The notes: a model not told the origin generated them from the letters alone. A DNA stretch of 64,000 nucleotides from Mycobacterium lacus (GCF_010731535.1 NZ_AP022581.1:3667952-3731951); one strand, 5' to 3'; counted from the first letter of the stretch, positions 16,333 to 24,631 are shown. Translations and numbers: made by a program.

Positions 16333-18693
16333 TCAGTCGCGTGCAAAGGCAAGCGCAAGTTCGGATTCCACATCCTGATACGGCCGTCCGGAAAGGTCGA
16401 CGGTGACCTGGGCGATGGTGCCACCGGTGAAGGTGAACGGCGCCTTGTAGCGGCTGGACACCCCCGAACCGCCGTTGCGGCCGACGGTGAGGCCGGCACC
16501 AGCCAGCCCGAAGGTCCCCGGATGGGTGATGACGTCCGCAAGCGTGCCGACCACGTTGTCGTCGATGAACAGGGTGAGGTCACCCAGCGGGGTGTGGCTG
16601 TTGGCCACGGTTCCGGTCCGCGAATAGCTCGCGCCGAACACGTGTCTGCCCAGCGGCACGGCGCCTGACGAGGAGACCATCTGCTGGCGCTCACCGAGGA
16701 AGTTGTAAACGTAGTGCAGGCGACCGTCCTGGATGAACAGCACATGCCCGCCGTGGGCACCGCCTTGCTTGAACAACACCCCCTCGGCGCCGGTGGTATC
16801 CACGGTCACGTCGGCCAGCACCGCGAACGAGCGTCCCCGGATCTCGGCTGCGGCGCCGGTGCCCACGTCGGCGCAGTCGGGATAGTAGACGTAACTCGTC
16901 CGTTCGCCAGCCAGATACGGCCGCGACCGCATCATCGTTTCCACGAGGTTCAAATCCGACAGCGGCAGCCCGTTGTACTTGGCAGCCTCGGAAAACCACA
17001 GCGCCTTGAGGTCCTCGAGCTTGTCGGGGTGCTTGGCGGCCACATCGTGGCATTGGCTGCGGTCTTTCTCGATGTGGAACAGCTCCCACCGGTCGGTGTC
17101 GAAGTGCGACCAGCCGGCCGGCGTGGCGGCGTGAATGGTGTTGGCAAACCAACCCTTGTGCCAGATCCCGCGGGTGCCCAGCATGGTGTAGAACTGGGTT
17201 TCCTTCCCCGTTTCGGCGGCCGGATCATCAAGGGCCGCTTTGAAACTCACGCCGTCCAGCGGCTTCTGGCCAATACCCTTAACGGTCTGCGGCGGGGTCA
17301 TGCCCAGCAGGTCGTACACGGTCGGCGTGATGTCACAGACGTTGACGTAGTTGTCGCGGACCTCGCCGTGGGCGGTTATTCCGTTGGGCCACGAGATGAT
17401 TGCCGGATCAGCGATGCCGCCCTCATGCGAGGCGTAGCGCTTGAACAGCTTGTAGGGCGTGTTGAAGGCCATCGCCCACCCGATCGGGTAGTGGTTGTAG
17501 GTCTGCGGCCCACCGAGGTGGTCGAAGAGCTTCATGCTCTCTTCGACGGTGTCGATGTAGCCGTTGAAGAACTTGCCCTCGTTGACCGATCCGTTGGGTC
17601 CACCTTCGCCGCTGGCGCCGTTGTCCGAGATCACGACGATGATGGTGTTATCCAGCTGCCCGGATTCCTCGAGGTAGTCCAGGATGCGGCCGATCTGGGC
17701 GTCGGTATAACTCAGGAAGCCGGCGAACACCTCGGCCATCCGGGTGAACAGCTTCTTCTCTTCGTCGCCCAGCGAATCCCACGGCCGCACCGTGTCCTGC
17801 AGCGGCCACGACTCACCCGAGGGACCTTTGACGTTGAGATATGGGTTGATGGGTGACAGTTCGGTGTCCGGCGGCAGGATCCCCATCGACTTCTGCTTTT
17901 CCAGCACGACCTCGCGGTAGCGCTCGTAGCCCATGTCGAACTTGCCGGCGTAGCGGTCGGCCCAGCCTTTGAAGACGTGATGGGGCGCGTGGCCCGCACC
18001 CGGGCACACGTAGCTGAACCACGGCTTGTCGGGCGCGATCACTTTGGCATCACGGATGAACTCGATCGTCTTGTCGGCGATGTCCTTGGACAGGTGATAC
18101 CCGTCCTCGGGCGTGCCGGGCGGGTTCACCGGGTGGTTGTCGTACACCAGATCGGGATACCACTGGTCGGTCTCGCCGCCCATGAACCCGTAGAACCGCT
18201 CGAAACCGCGCGAGGTCGGCCAGTGCCGCCTGGTCGACGCCATGCTGGACTCTTCCAGCGGCGTCAGGTGCCACTTGCCGACGCAGTAGGTGTTGTAGCC
18301 GCGTTCGACCAACACCTCCGACAGCAAGGCGGTGTCGGCCGGGATACGGCCGTTGCAATTGGGAAAACCGTCGGTGAACTCTTCGATGGTGGCCATGCCC
18401 ACGGTGGTGGCGTTTCGACCGGTCAACAGCGACGCCCGCGTCGGCGAGCACAACGCGGTCGTGTGAAATTGCGACAACCGCACACCGCATTCGGCGATCC
18501 GCGACATCGCGGGCATCTCAACCAGGCCGCCGAAGCAGTCCCAGGTCGCGATGCCGACATCGTCCCAGACCAGATAGAGGATGTTCGGAGAATTCTGCGG
18601 CGCGGTCGGCGCGGCGTACGGACCCCAATCCGGCTCCGAGTCGCGAATATCCAGCTTGATGTTGCCGCTAAACTCCGTCGACCCCGTCGTCAT
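16333..18693 (-). CDS. atsA: Arylsulfatase AtsA
   Basis: A type I sulfatase that hydrolyses sulfate esters. The active-site signature CSPTRASLLTGR starts at residue 82 from the ATG at 18693; Cys82 is the residue turned into formylglycine. Further metal-site residues are in LVWDDVGI and ISDNGASGEGGPNGS. The 786-residue length equals that of the M. tuberculosis enzyme. The C-terminal part (LFIDDNVVGTLADVI and following) is a beta-sandwich found in large bacterial arylsulfatases. It is the first gene of a run with the lipoprotein and, further on, the formylglycine-generating enzyme. In M. tuberculosis it follows rpsQ directly; here the P450-peptide locus is inserted between them. Confidence 0.95.
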   Translation of the reverse strand: MTTGSTEFSGNIKLDIRDSEPDWGPYAAPTAPQNSPNILYLVWDDVGIATWDCFGGLVEMPAMSRIAECGVRLSQFHTTALCSPTRASLLTGRNATTVGMATIEEFTDGFPNCNGRIPADTALLSEVLVERGYNTYCVGKWHLTPLEESSMASTRRHWPTSRGFERFYGFMGGETDQWYPDLVYDNHPVNPPGTPEDGYHLSKDIADKTIEFIRDAKVIAPDKPWFSYVCPGAGHAPHHVFKGWADRYAGKFDMGYERYREVVLEKQKSMGILPPDTELSPINPYLNVKGPSGESWPLQDTVRPWDSLGDEEKKLFTRMAEVFAGFLSYTDAQIGRILDYLEESGQLDNTIIVVISDNGASGEGGPNGSVNEGKFFNGYIDTVEESMKLFDHLGGPQTYNHYPIGWAMAFNTPYKLFKRYASHEGGIADPAIISWPNGITAHGEVRDNYVNVCDITPTVYDLLGMTPPQTVKGIGQKPLDGVSFKAALDDPAAETGKETQFYTMLGTRGIWHKGWFANTIHAATPAGWSHFDTDRWELFHIEKDRSQCHDVAAKHPDKLEDLKALWFSEAAKYNGLPLSDLNLVETMMRSRPYLAGERTSYVYYPDCADVGTGAAAEIRGRSFAVLADVTVDTTGAEGVLFKQGGAHGGHVLFIQDGRLHYVYNFLGERQQMVSSSGAVPLGRHVFGASYSRTGTVANSHTPLGDLTLFIDDNVVGTLADVITHPGTFGLAGAGLTVGRNGGSGVSSRYKAPFTFTGGTIAQVTVDLSGRPYQDVESELALAFARD

Positions 18694-18810
18694 CGCCAGC
18701 CTCACTCCCGTAGTGGACTTAACTGCCGAACACCGCGCACACTACACCCGCCGACAGGGTAGCCAGCCGACCTCAGAATTGCCTGAGACGCCGTGATCTG
18801 GGCGGTGCTG

Positions 18811-20061
18811 TCAGCGCAGCTCCACGATCATGTGCCGCACCGCGTTGCGGCGGTTGCTGCCCGCCCATTCGACGGGCGCCACGACTCGAATGTGCTCGAA
18901 GCGGGGCAGCAGTTCCCCGAAGAACACCCGCAGCTCCAGCCGGGCCAGGTTGGCGCCCAGGCAATAGTGCACACCTTGGCCGAAACCCAGGTGCGGGTTG
19001 GGTTTCCGGGTGACGTCGAACTCGTCCGCCCGGTCGAACACGCTCGCGTCGCGGTTTGCCGAGCCCTCCCACACCAACACCTTCTGACCCGCTTCGATCG
19101 GCTGGCCACCCAGCGTGACCGGACGGGTGGCCGTCCGCCGCTTCGACGGCGACGGCGTCGTCCACCGCACGATCTCCTCGATCGCCGACGGCAGCAGCTC
19201 CGGTTCGCGACGCAGCCGCCGCCACTGGTCCGGCCGTTCGGCAAGAGCGAGCAGCCCGCCGGCAATCGCATTGCGGGTGGTGTCGGTGCCCGCGCTGAAC
19301 AGCTGATGGAAAAACAGATACAGCTCGGTGTCGGACAGGACGGGCGCGTCGGGATCGTCGATGGTGGCATTGACGACGATCGACAGCATGTCATCGGCCG
19401 GTTCGGCGCGTTTGCGCGCGATCAGCTCCCGGCCGTAGCTGTCCCTCCGCGATTCGGCGTGCTCGCCGAACACCCATGAGACATAGGCCGTTTGAGAGCC
19501 GCGGAAGTCGAAACCCTCTTCGAACTCCTCCAGGAGCCAATGCCGGTCGCTCTCCGGGACGCCTAGCAGGATGCAGATCGTCCGCATCGGCAGATCGGGG
19601 GCGATGTCGACGGCGAAGTCGAACGCAACGCCAGGTTCGATCCGATCGAGCAGTTGGCGAGCCCGGTGGCGCAGGTCGTCTTCGATGCGCCCAATCATTC
19701 GTGGACCCAGACCCGAGCTGACCAACCGTCGGATGTCGGCATGCCGCGGGTCGTCCATCATATTGAGAACCTGGCCGGCGACCGACATATCCTGCAGCAA
19801 CGTGCCGCCGAATGGTCGCTCACCACCGGTGACCGAGGAGAAGGTGACCGGATCACGCAGCACCGCAACGGTTTCTGCATAACTGGCCACCGACCAGAAG
19901 CCTTCGCCGTCGGGTGTGTGCTCGGTCGGCTGATGCCAGAACACCGGCGCTTGCCGGCGATGGATCTCGAAGACGTTGTGCGGGAACCCATCCGCAAAGT
20001 TGTTCGGATCGGTCAGATCGATCCCGGACAGCGAAGCCGCCGCCGGGCCAGTAGCGCTCAT
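18811..20061 (-). CDS. Cytochrome P450
   Basis: The 416-residue P450 has an I-helix LFSAGTDTTRNAI with the acid-threonine pair, the K-helix EEIVRW (ExxR) and the haem loop FGQGVHYCLGANLARLE with the cysteine ligand. The general sequence style (GFWSVASYAETVAVLRDP, LNMMDDPRHADIRRLVSSG, EGSANRDASVF) resembles the CYP124/CYP125/CYP142 group of lipid and sterol oxidases, so a lipid substrate is possible. Context points elsewhere: it follows a 49-residue ORF by 4 bases and a conserved 26-residue peptide by 251 bases on the same strand, as in operons where a P450 modifies a small peptide. The start is ATG 20061; a TTG at 20097 is also open. It is absent from this site in M. tuberculosis. Confidence 0.93.
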   Translation of the reverse strand: MSATGPAAASLSGIDLTDPNNFADGFPHNVFEIHRRQAPVFWHQPTEHTPDGEGFWSVASYAETVAVLRDPVTFSSVTGGERPFGGTLLQDMSVAGQVLNMMDDPRHADIRRLVSSGLGPRMIGRIEDDLRHRARQLLDRIEPGVAFDFAVDIAPDLPMRTICILLGVPESDRHWLLEEFEEGFDFRGSQTAYVSWVFGEHAESRRDSYGRELIARKRAEPADDMLSIVVNATIDDPDAPVLSDTELYLFFHQLFSAGTDTTRNAIAGGLLALAERPDQWRRLRREPELLPSAIEEIVRWTTPSPSKRRTATRPVTLGGQPIEAGQKVLVWEGSANRDASVFDRADEFDVTRKPNPHLGFGQGVHYCLGANLARLELRVFFGELLPRFEHIRVVAPVEWAGSNRRNAVRHMIVELR

Positions 20062-20065
20062 AGCA

Positions 20066-20215
20066 CTATAGGGTCGCACCCCATAAGCACGCGGCAACTT
20101 CCGGGTGAGGCCAGCCCAGCCGGTTAGTCGCCACCGTCGCGGTCATTACGTGCTGCCCGGCCCGGGCTGTCGAAGCAACCACGAGCAGGGTGCCACCCAA
20201 CGCCGCCCTCTTCAT
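20066..20215 (-). CDS. 49-residue ORF coupled to the P450
   Basis: The ORF starts at ATG 20215 with GAGAGGGA about 8 bases upstream and ends with TAG 4 bases before the P450 ATG. The N-terminus MKRAALGGTLLVVASTARAG looks like a short export signal; the C-terminus is VAACLWGATL. The P450 itself has no clear ribosome binding site, so reading this ORF may feed ribosomes onto it. I do not recognise a family; it may be only a coupling leader. Confidence 0.4.
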   Translation of the reverse strand: MKRAALGGTLLVVASTARAGQHVMTATVATNRLGWPHPEVAACLWGATL

Positions 20216-20266
20216 CGCGCGTCCCTCTCGCTTCTCAACTCGCTGCCGAAAACCTCGCGAAGCCAG

Positions 20267-20303
20267 GTGGGACCTCATCTTGCCAATGGCGACGAGGTCC
20301 CAC
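20267..20303 (-). terminator. Hairpin between peptide 1 and the P450 genes
   Basis: GTGGGACCTC (20303-20294 on the minus strand) pairs perfectly with GAGGTCCCAC (20276-20267) around a 17-base loop, starting 10 bases after the peptide stop codon. No U-run follows. A partial terminator or RNA end stabiliser at this place would make the peptide mRNA more abundant than the enzyme mRNA, which is common between small-peptide and enzyme genes. Confidence 0.55.
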
Positions 20304-20312
20304 CGTTAAGCC

Positions 20313-20393
20313 TCAGTCAGCCATGACGTCAGCCTGGAAAATGGGGAGGGAGTAGGCGGCCTCTGCTTCGCCGAATAGGGTTTCGTGGGACAT
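20313..20393 (-). CDS. 26-residue conserved peptide 1 (possible modified-peptide precursor)
   Basis: The peptide starts MSHETLFGEAEAAYS and continues LPIFQADVMAD before TGA. It is real by three signs: a near-perfect ribosome binding site (AAGGAGGTGATT at 20407-20396, 7 bases from the ATG after GGAGG), a homologue 3.2 kb upstream (23506-23586) sharing 11 of the first 15 residues, and synonymous third-base changes between the two at Leu6, Glu9, Ala13 and Ser15. The last 11 residues share only 2. A conserved front and a variable, aromatic tail would fit a leader and core of a ribosomal peptide; a signalling peptide is the alternative. Its own promoter region was moved away by the IS21 insertion at 20438. 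Confidence 0.8.
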   Translation of the reverse strand: MSHETLFGEAEAAYSLPIFQADVMAD

Positions 20394-20395
20394 GC

Positions 20396-20407
20396 AATCA
20401 CCTCCTT
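20396..20407 (-). promoter_or_regulatory. Near-perfect ribosome binding site of peptide 1
   Basis: AAGGAGGTGATT matches the 16S rRNA 3' end almost throughout, far stronger than at the neighbouring genes, and decides the start of the 26-residue ORF. Confidence 0.8.
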
Positions 20408-20430
20408 CGCGGTACAGGCTCGCCCACCCA

Positions 20431-20437
20431 CCATTGC
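20431..20437. repeat. Target-site duplication CCATTGC, left flank of IS21 copy 1
   Basis: CCATTGC directly precedes the left end TGTCGACC and is repeated at 23098-23104 directly after the right end. A 7-bp duplication fits the IS21 family. Confidence 0.85.
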
Positions 20438-20531
20438 TGTCGACCGTCACGTAATTCCCCAGGGCTGCCGTCACGGAATTCCCCAGGTGCGGGCCTCGAT
20501 GGTATGTGTACCGTGCCCGCGGTGGCGTTGT

Positions 20532-21286
20532 CTAGCTGACGCTGCGTCCGGGCCGTTTGCGGGGCCGGTAGCTGGGTCCGTCCATGAGGATCTGGTAGCT
20601 GCTGTTGATGATCCTGTCGAGTAGCGATTCGGCGACGACCGGGTTCGGGAATAGGCCGTACCAGTCGTTGGGGGCGCGGTTGGAGGTCAAGATCAGCGGC
20701 TTGCCGCTGACCGCGCGTTCGTTGATTAGCTCGTAGAGGTCGTCGGCGTGCATGGTCGTGTGCTCGCGCATCGCAAAATCATCAAGAATCAACACGAGCG
20801 GTTTGGTGTATTCGCGGATGCGTTGGCCCCAACTGCGGTCGGCGTGCCCGCCGGCGAGGTCGGCGAGCATCCGAGAGGTTTTGGCGAAACGGACGTCGCC
20901 GCCGCGTCGGGCTACAGCATGCCCGAGTGCTTGTGCCACATGGGTTTTGCCTACCCCAACGGGTCCGTAGAGGATGACCGACTCGCCGGCGTCGAGCCAG
21001 CGCAGCGCGGCCAGGTCGCGCAGTATGGCGGCGGGCAGTTTCGGGTTGGCGGAGAAGTCGAAGGATTCGAAGGTGGCTTGTTCTTCGAACTTCGCGCGGC
21101 GGATGCGCCGTGTCAGGGCGGCCGATTCGCGGCGGGCGATCTCGTCCTCGCACAGTGCTTGCAGGAATTCGAGGTGCCCGAAGTCGCCGTTGCGGGTCTG
21201 GGCTAGCCGGGCGTCGAGGGTGTCAAGCATGCCCGACAGTTTCAGAGTGCGCAGCGCGTTGCGCAGCGCGGGTCACAAATACCCAT
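20532..21286 (-). pseudogene. istB: IstB helper ATPase of IS21 copy 1, one-base deletion at the start
   Basis: IstB is the AAA+ regulator of IS21 transposition. The body is intact, with Walker A GPVGVGKTHVAQAL and Walker B LVLILDDFAMRE. Compared with copy 2, one G is missing in a GGGG run at about 21270, which breaks the frame after 6 codons; translation from Met 21230 would give 232 residues. The difference is in a homopolymer, so a sequencing error is possible. Confidence 0.85.
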
Positions 21287-21358
21287 GAAGTCGTGTTCTC
21301 CTTGTGAAATAGCTTATGTGGGTTGTGATTCGGTCAGATTCCGGGACCCGGGTGACTT

Positions 21359-22931
21359 TCAGCCGACTCCGCCGGTGTCGCCGGTGGCGAACTGGTCGGG
21401 GCCACGCAGGAACGCCGCGGTAGTGGCGGCGGCGCCGGTGGCCGGTTCGGCGGTGGTGGCGTCGTGTTCGGTGCCGGCGGCCAGGATGCCCTTGATGGTC
21501 CGATACGCCGGGTCGCCGACGGCGATCGCGCAGGCGCAGGCGGCTTCGAGCCGATCACAGCCGTGCTTGTCGCGCAGCCCGAGCACTCCTTGCGCCGAGC
21601 GCAGGTGGTGGATCGCGTTGTCGCGCATGAATTCGGCGATCACCGCTTCGCAGGCGGGGCCGACCTGGGCGGCGGTGTGCCGACACCAGGTGGGGTTTTC
21701 ATCGCGAAGGCGACCTTCTCCGGCGGGTAGTGGGAGAAGTCGGTGGAGCGCCCGAGGCCCGCCGCACATGGGTGGCGACGACCTCGTTGTGGGCAAAGAT
21801 CTGCACGATGTCACCGGCGGTGCGGGCGTGCAGGCGCCGCCGATCAGCCGCCATGGCACGCTGTAGAGGCCTTGCCGACCTTGAGGTGCGTATCGACCCC
21901 CACGGTGCCGATAGACCAGGTGGTGAGTTCGAACGCGTGGCGCGGCAACGGTTTCAACGTATCGGCCTCGATCGCTTCGAACACCCGCAGCGGCTGGCCG
22001 CCGTCGAGGGCCCGTGAATGTCGTAGCCCGGCCACCTCCCGGCTCCACCGGGCCGCCTCGCCCTGCATCTGAGCCAGCGAGGTGAACTCGCGGCCCCGCC
22101 AGAACGAATCCCGCACATACGGCATCGGCCGCTCGACACGAGGTTTGTCCTTGGGCTTGAACGCCCGGGCCGGGTCGATCAAGCAGTCGTAGTGGGCGGC
22201 CAGCTCGGCGTAGGTGCGGTTGATCTTCGGGTCATATAGGTCGGGCTTGTCCACCCCGGTCTTGAGGTTGTCGCACACCAGCCGGGCCGGAATACCATTG
22301 AAGAATTCGAATGCCTCGACATGGCAAGTGCACCAGGTGGTTTGGTCCATCCTGACCACAGGGCGAACGAACAGGTGCCGCGAGCACGACAGCACCATGA
22401 CAAACGCCCACACTGCGACTCGCTTGGCTGTGGCCGGGTTCAGCCACATTCCTAACCGGCCGTAGTCGATCTGCGCTTCGCTGCCCGGCGGCACTTCGCC
22501 GCGCGGCACGCTCACCCGAGCACGAGCCACCTCATCGGCGAAATTCATTGCCACCCAACGCCGCACAGAGGACTCCGACACGTCGACCTGATGGTCGTCA
22601 CGTAGCCGCTGCGCGATCGTGGCGACCGTAACATCGGCGTGCAGCCAGTCCTTGATCCGGTCGCTATGCCGGTCGATCAACGGCCACGTCGATGCCCGCG
22701 CGCCGCGATCATCCAGTCCGGGAAACCACTGCGCGATCCGCGCCGCCCACTGCTCGGCGCTCAGCGGTTCTCCGCCTGGGCCAATGCCCTCGGCGACCGC
22801 CGGGGCCAGATACTGCGGATCGTCTTACGATCCATCCCCAGCGACTGCCACAACTGCACCTGTGAGCGACCAGCCTGCCAATGCGTGTACAACTCGATCA
22901 GATCGAACATCTCGATATCTCTCCTCGCCAT
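21359..22931 (-). pseudogene. istA: IstA transposase of IS21 copy 1, several frameshifts
   Basis: The reading starts MARRDIEMFDLIELYTHWQ with an HTH (LWQSLGMDRKTIRKYL after correction), then SESSVRRWVAMNF, the DDE core (IDYGRLGMWLNPATAKRVAVWAF, CDNLKTGVD) and a C-terminal part in another frame (CEAVIAEFMRDNAIHHLRSAQGVLGL). At least four breaks are needed, at about 22815, 21868-21840 and 21690-21740. Those at 22815 and 21868 are missing bases in homopolymers relative to copy 2; the break near 21740 is shared by both copies. Confidence 0.85.
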
Positions 22932-23097
22932 CAGTGCCCCTTCGTCCGCCGTACTCCGACGGATCAAGAGCGAACATGTGTGCGAGGCCCACACCCGGCA
23001 GACACACCGCCCAGGGTGGGGAATTACCTGACAGCCAGGGTGGGGAATTCCGTGACGGACAACCCCTCAAACCTGGGGAATTGCGTGACCGCTGACA

Positions 23098-23104
23098 CCA
23101 TTGC
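23098..23104. repeat. Target-site duplication CCATTGC, right flank of IS21 copy 1
   Basis: Second half of the 7-bp duplication that begins at 20431. Bases beyond it continue the interrupted upstream region of peptide 1. Confidence 0.85.
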
Positions 23105-23213
23105 GGCACTCGCCTAAGACAAGGGGACTGGGCAAACCAGCTCGTCGCCAACGTAGCAGCACAATTGGCCACCGCTGTCCATCCACCAGCGGATATCGAC
23201 GGAGGAAACCTTT

Positions 23214-23231
23214 GTCCTACGATTGGTGGAC
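23214..23231. promoter_or_regulatory. 18-bp GTCC-N10-GGAC element, upstream of peptide 1 before the IS insertion
   Basis: GTCCTACGATTGGTGGAC matches 23728-23745 at 16 of 18 positions, and similarity continues beyond it (TTTGT before, GACGGTTG/AACGTTG after). The GTCC and GGAC ends are inverted repeats, as in a dimeric repressor site. Removing the IS21 element would place it about 170 bases upstream of the peptide 1 start, close to the 142 bases seen for peptide 2. Confidence 0.55.
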
Positions 23232-23505
23232 CGACGGTTGCCGCGCTCATCGTCAACAGCTCCTCACCCACCGCTAGGCTGTCGTGTCAGGGCAAAAGAC
23301 CAGCTCGCCATGGCCTTCCAAACCGGCGAGCTGGATGGCCTCTCGGCAGCCAGATACGCTACGTGCCGAACCGGCGCGGGCCGGTCCGCGACAACGCCCA
23401 ACGCCCGGCGGCGGGGGTCTCGTGTCCTTGCGGCGGGATCCCCGCCCGCACGTCACCCCCAAAAGGATGATCGATGACCGCAATCCGCATGGGGGGCAGT
23501 CTGGC

Positions 23506-23586
23506 TCATTCGACGGTGTCGTCGGCCTTGTAGAAGAAGATCGAGTACGCGACCTCGTTCTCGCAGAACAAATTTTCGTGGGACAT
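23506..23586 (-). CDS. 26-residue conserved peptide 2 (possible modified-peptide precursor)
   Basis: The peptide starts MSHENLFCENEVAYS and ends IFFYKADDTVE before TGA. AAGGAG lies 7 bases upstream of the ATG. It is the homologue of peptide 1 (13 of 26 residues identical, 11 of them in the first 15). It carries Cys8 where peptide 1 has Gly, and three aromatic residues in a row (Phe17, Phe18, Tyr19) after the shared AYS. No enzyme gene follows it directly; the next 400 bases hold only a GC-rich hairpin near 23429-23451 and a short ORF from 23490 (MRIAVIDHPFGGDV, 43 residues) that I cannot assign. Confidence 0.78.
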   Translation of the reverse strand: MSHENLFCENEVAYSIFFYKADDTVE

Positions 23587-23593
23587 GCGTTTG

Positions 23594-23599
23594 CTCCTT
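23594..23599 (-). promoter_or_regulatory. Ribosome binding site of peptide 2
   Basis: AAGGAG, 7 bases from ATG 23586; it supports the 26-residue start over any longer upstream reading. Confidence 0.75.
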
Positions 23600-23727
23600 G
23601 TGTCGATCCGTCGACCGCACCATTGCGATCGCAAGTCGGATGTGATGCGAGTCACTAGGCCGCTAACGTTAGCCACGCGATTCGGCAAGCGCCGTCCACC
23701 GACCGGTGGATTTCGGCGTGTCTTTTG

Positions 23728-23745
23728 TGTCCTACGATCGGGGGA
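23728..23745. promoter_or_regulatory. 18-bp GTCC-N10-GGAC element between peptide 2 and the methyltransferase
   Basis: GTCCTACGATCGGGGGAC, the second copy of the element at 23214. It sits in the 358-base divergent region, 142 bases before peptide 2 and 200 bases before the methyltransferase, and could control both. Downstream of both copies a further stretch (GGTGGA..GGACAGCG-like, then CGCAATGGTG) is similar, showing that the whole unit was duplicated. Confidence 0.55.
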
Positions 23746-23916
23746 CAAACGTTGACCGACACCCCCACACCAATGCCCTGGGATCCGCCCCGATCCGCTG
23801 GACCGGATACCCCATCCCCCTTCACAACTGGCTCACCAACCGGTTGCTTCTTGGTTCGGCTATCTTCGCGCTCGCGCGGGGCAAACAACCGCTCGCCGTG
23901 GAGTAGCGTCGACAAC

Positions 23917-23952
23917 ATGACGGCGAGCCCACAGGACTATCTCGATGTCTGA
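23917..23952 (+). CDS. 11-residue mini-ORF overlapping the methyltransferase start
   Basis: ATG at 23917 encodes MTASPQDYLDV and stops at TGA 23952, 8 bases inside the methyltransferase reading frame. It may serve as a coupling leader peptide or be chance; no clear ribosome binding site is seen. Confidence 0.2.
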   Translation: MTASPQDYLDV

Positions 23953-24631
23953 CGACCCGAGAGCGGGCGATGCCAGCGTGATAGCAGCCGACGGCACTTT
24001 GGTCGAGATCTACCGTCGGTTGCCCTCGCTGGGTGAAGTCGAGCACATCCGGTCGCTGCTGACACCCAACAGTTCGGTGCTCGACCTAGGCGCCGGCACC
24101 GGACGTATCGCCGACCCGCTCGCCCAGATCGGTCACCGGGTTACCGCTGTCGACGATTCGCCTGACATGCTGGCGAATATCCGCTACGCACAAAAGGTTC
24201 AGGCCCGCATCGAGGACCTCCGGCTACCCGAGAAGTTTGATGCCGTCCTGCTGATCGGCAATATGGTCAACTATCTGGGCACTGAACTGCGCAGATCGGT
24301 GCTGGCGACGGTGGGCTTCCACGTCGCGCCGAGCGGGCAGGCCATCATTCAGTGGACACCACCCTCGCTGCTCGCCGCGCGGCCGGCGGGCTGGACTGAC
24401 ACCACCACGATCGGGGCCATAACGACGACTTTGACCATCCGTTCCAACCGCGATGGCCTCTGCGACGGTGAATTCACACTGGCGGCCGATGGCAGGCTCT
24501 GGCGCCAGCCGGTGACCTTCGAACAAGTCAGCCCTGCGACAGTGCGCGACGAACTCGCGCAGGCCGGGCTGGTTCTGACAACAGCTGATCCTGAAGCAAC
24601 GCGGTGGTTGCAGGCCAAGCGGCACCCGTGA
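23945..24631 (+). CDS. SAM-dependent methyltransferase (class I)
   Basis: The 228-residue product has the Rossmann-type SAM-binding motif I VLDLGAGTGRIADPLA, motif II HRVTAVDDSPDML and a motif near FDAVLLIGNMVNYLG. It belongs to the broad methyltransferase 25/11 group; the substrate cannot be told. It is the only plus-strand gene in this part of the window and is divergent from peptide 2, sharing an intergenic region with the 18-bp element. It is not present next to rpsQ in M. tuberculosis, so it came with the P450-peptide locus. Confidence 0.85.
   Translation: MSDDPRAGDASVIAADGTLVEIYRRLPSLGEVEHIRSLLTPNSSVLDLGAGTGRIADPLAQIGHRVTAVDDSPDMLANIRYAQKVQARIEDLRLPEKFDAVLLIGNMVNYLGTELRRSVLATVGFHVAPSGQAIIQWTPPSLLAARPAGWTDTTTIGAITTTLTIRSNRDGLCDGEFTLAADGRLWRQPVTFEQVSPATVRDELAQAGLVLTTADPEATRWLQAKRHP

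Larger units (their letters stand above)
20438..23097 (-). mobile_element. IS21-family insertion sequence, copy 1 (2660 bp)
   Basis: The ends are TGTCGACCGTCACGTAATTC on the left and, inverted, TGTCAGCGGTCACGCAATTC on the right, followed by further subterminal repeats of GTCACGGAATTCCCCA, the multiple transposase binding sites typical of IS21. Both flanks carry CCATTGC. It encodes istA and istB on the minus strand. A second copy lies at 33868-36529. It landed between the upstream region and the ribosome binding site of peptide 1. Confidence 0.93.

Noticed and set aside
23274..23483. A 69-codon minus-strand ORF downstream of peptide 2
   Set aside because: Biased composition, no ribosome binding site, and a competing frame from 23490; no homology seen.
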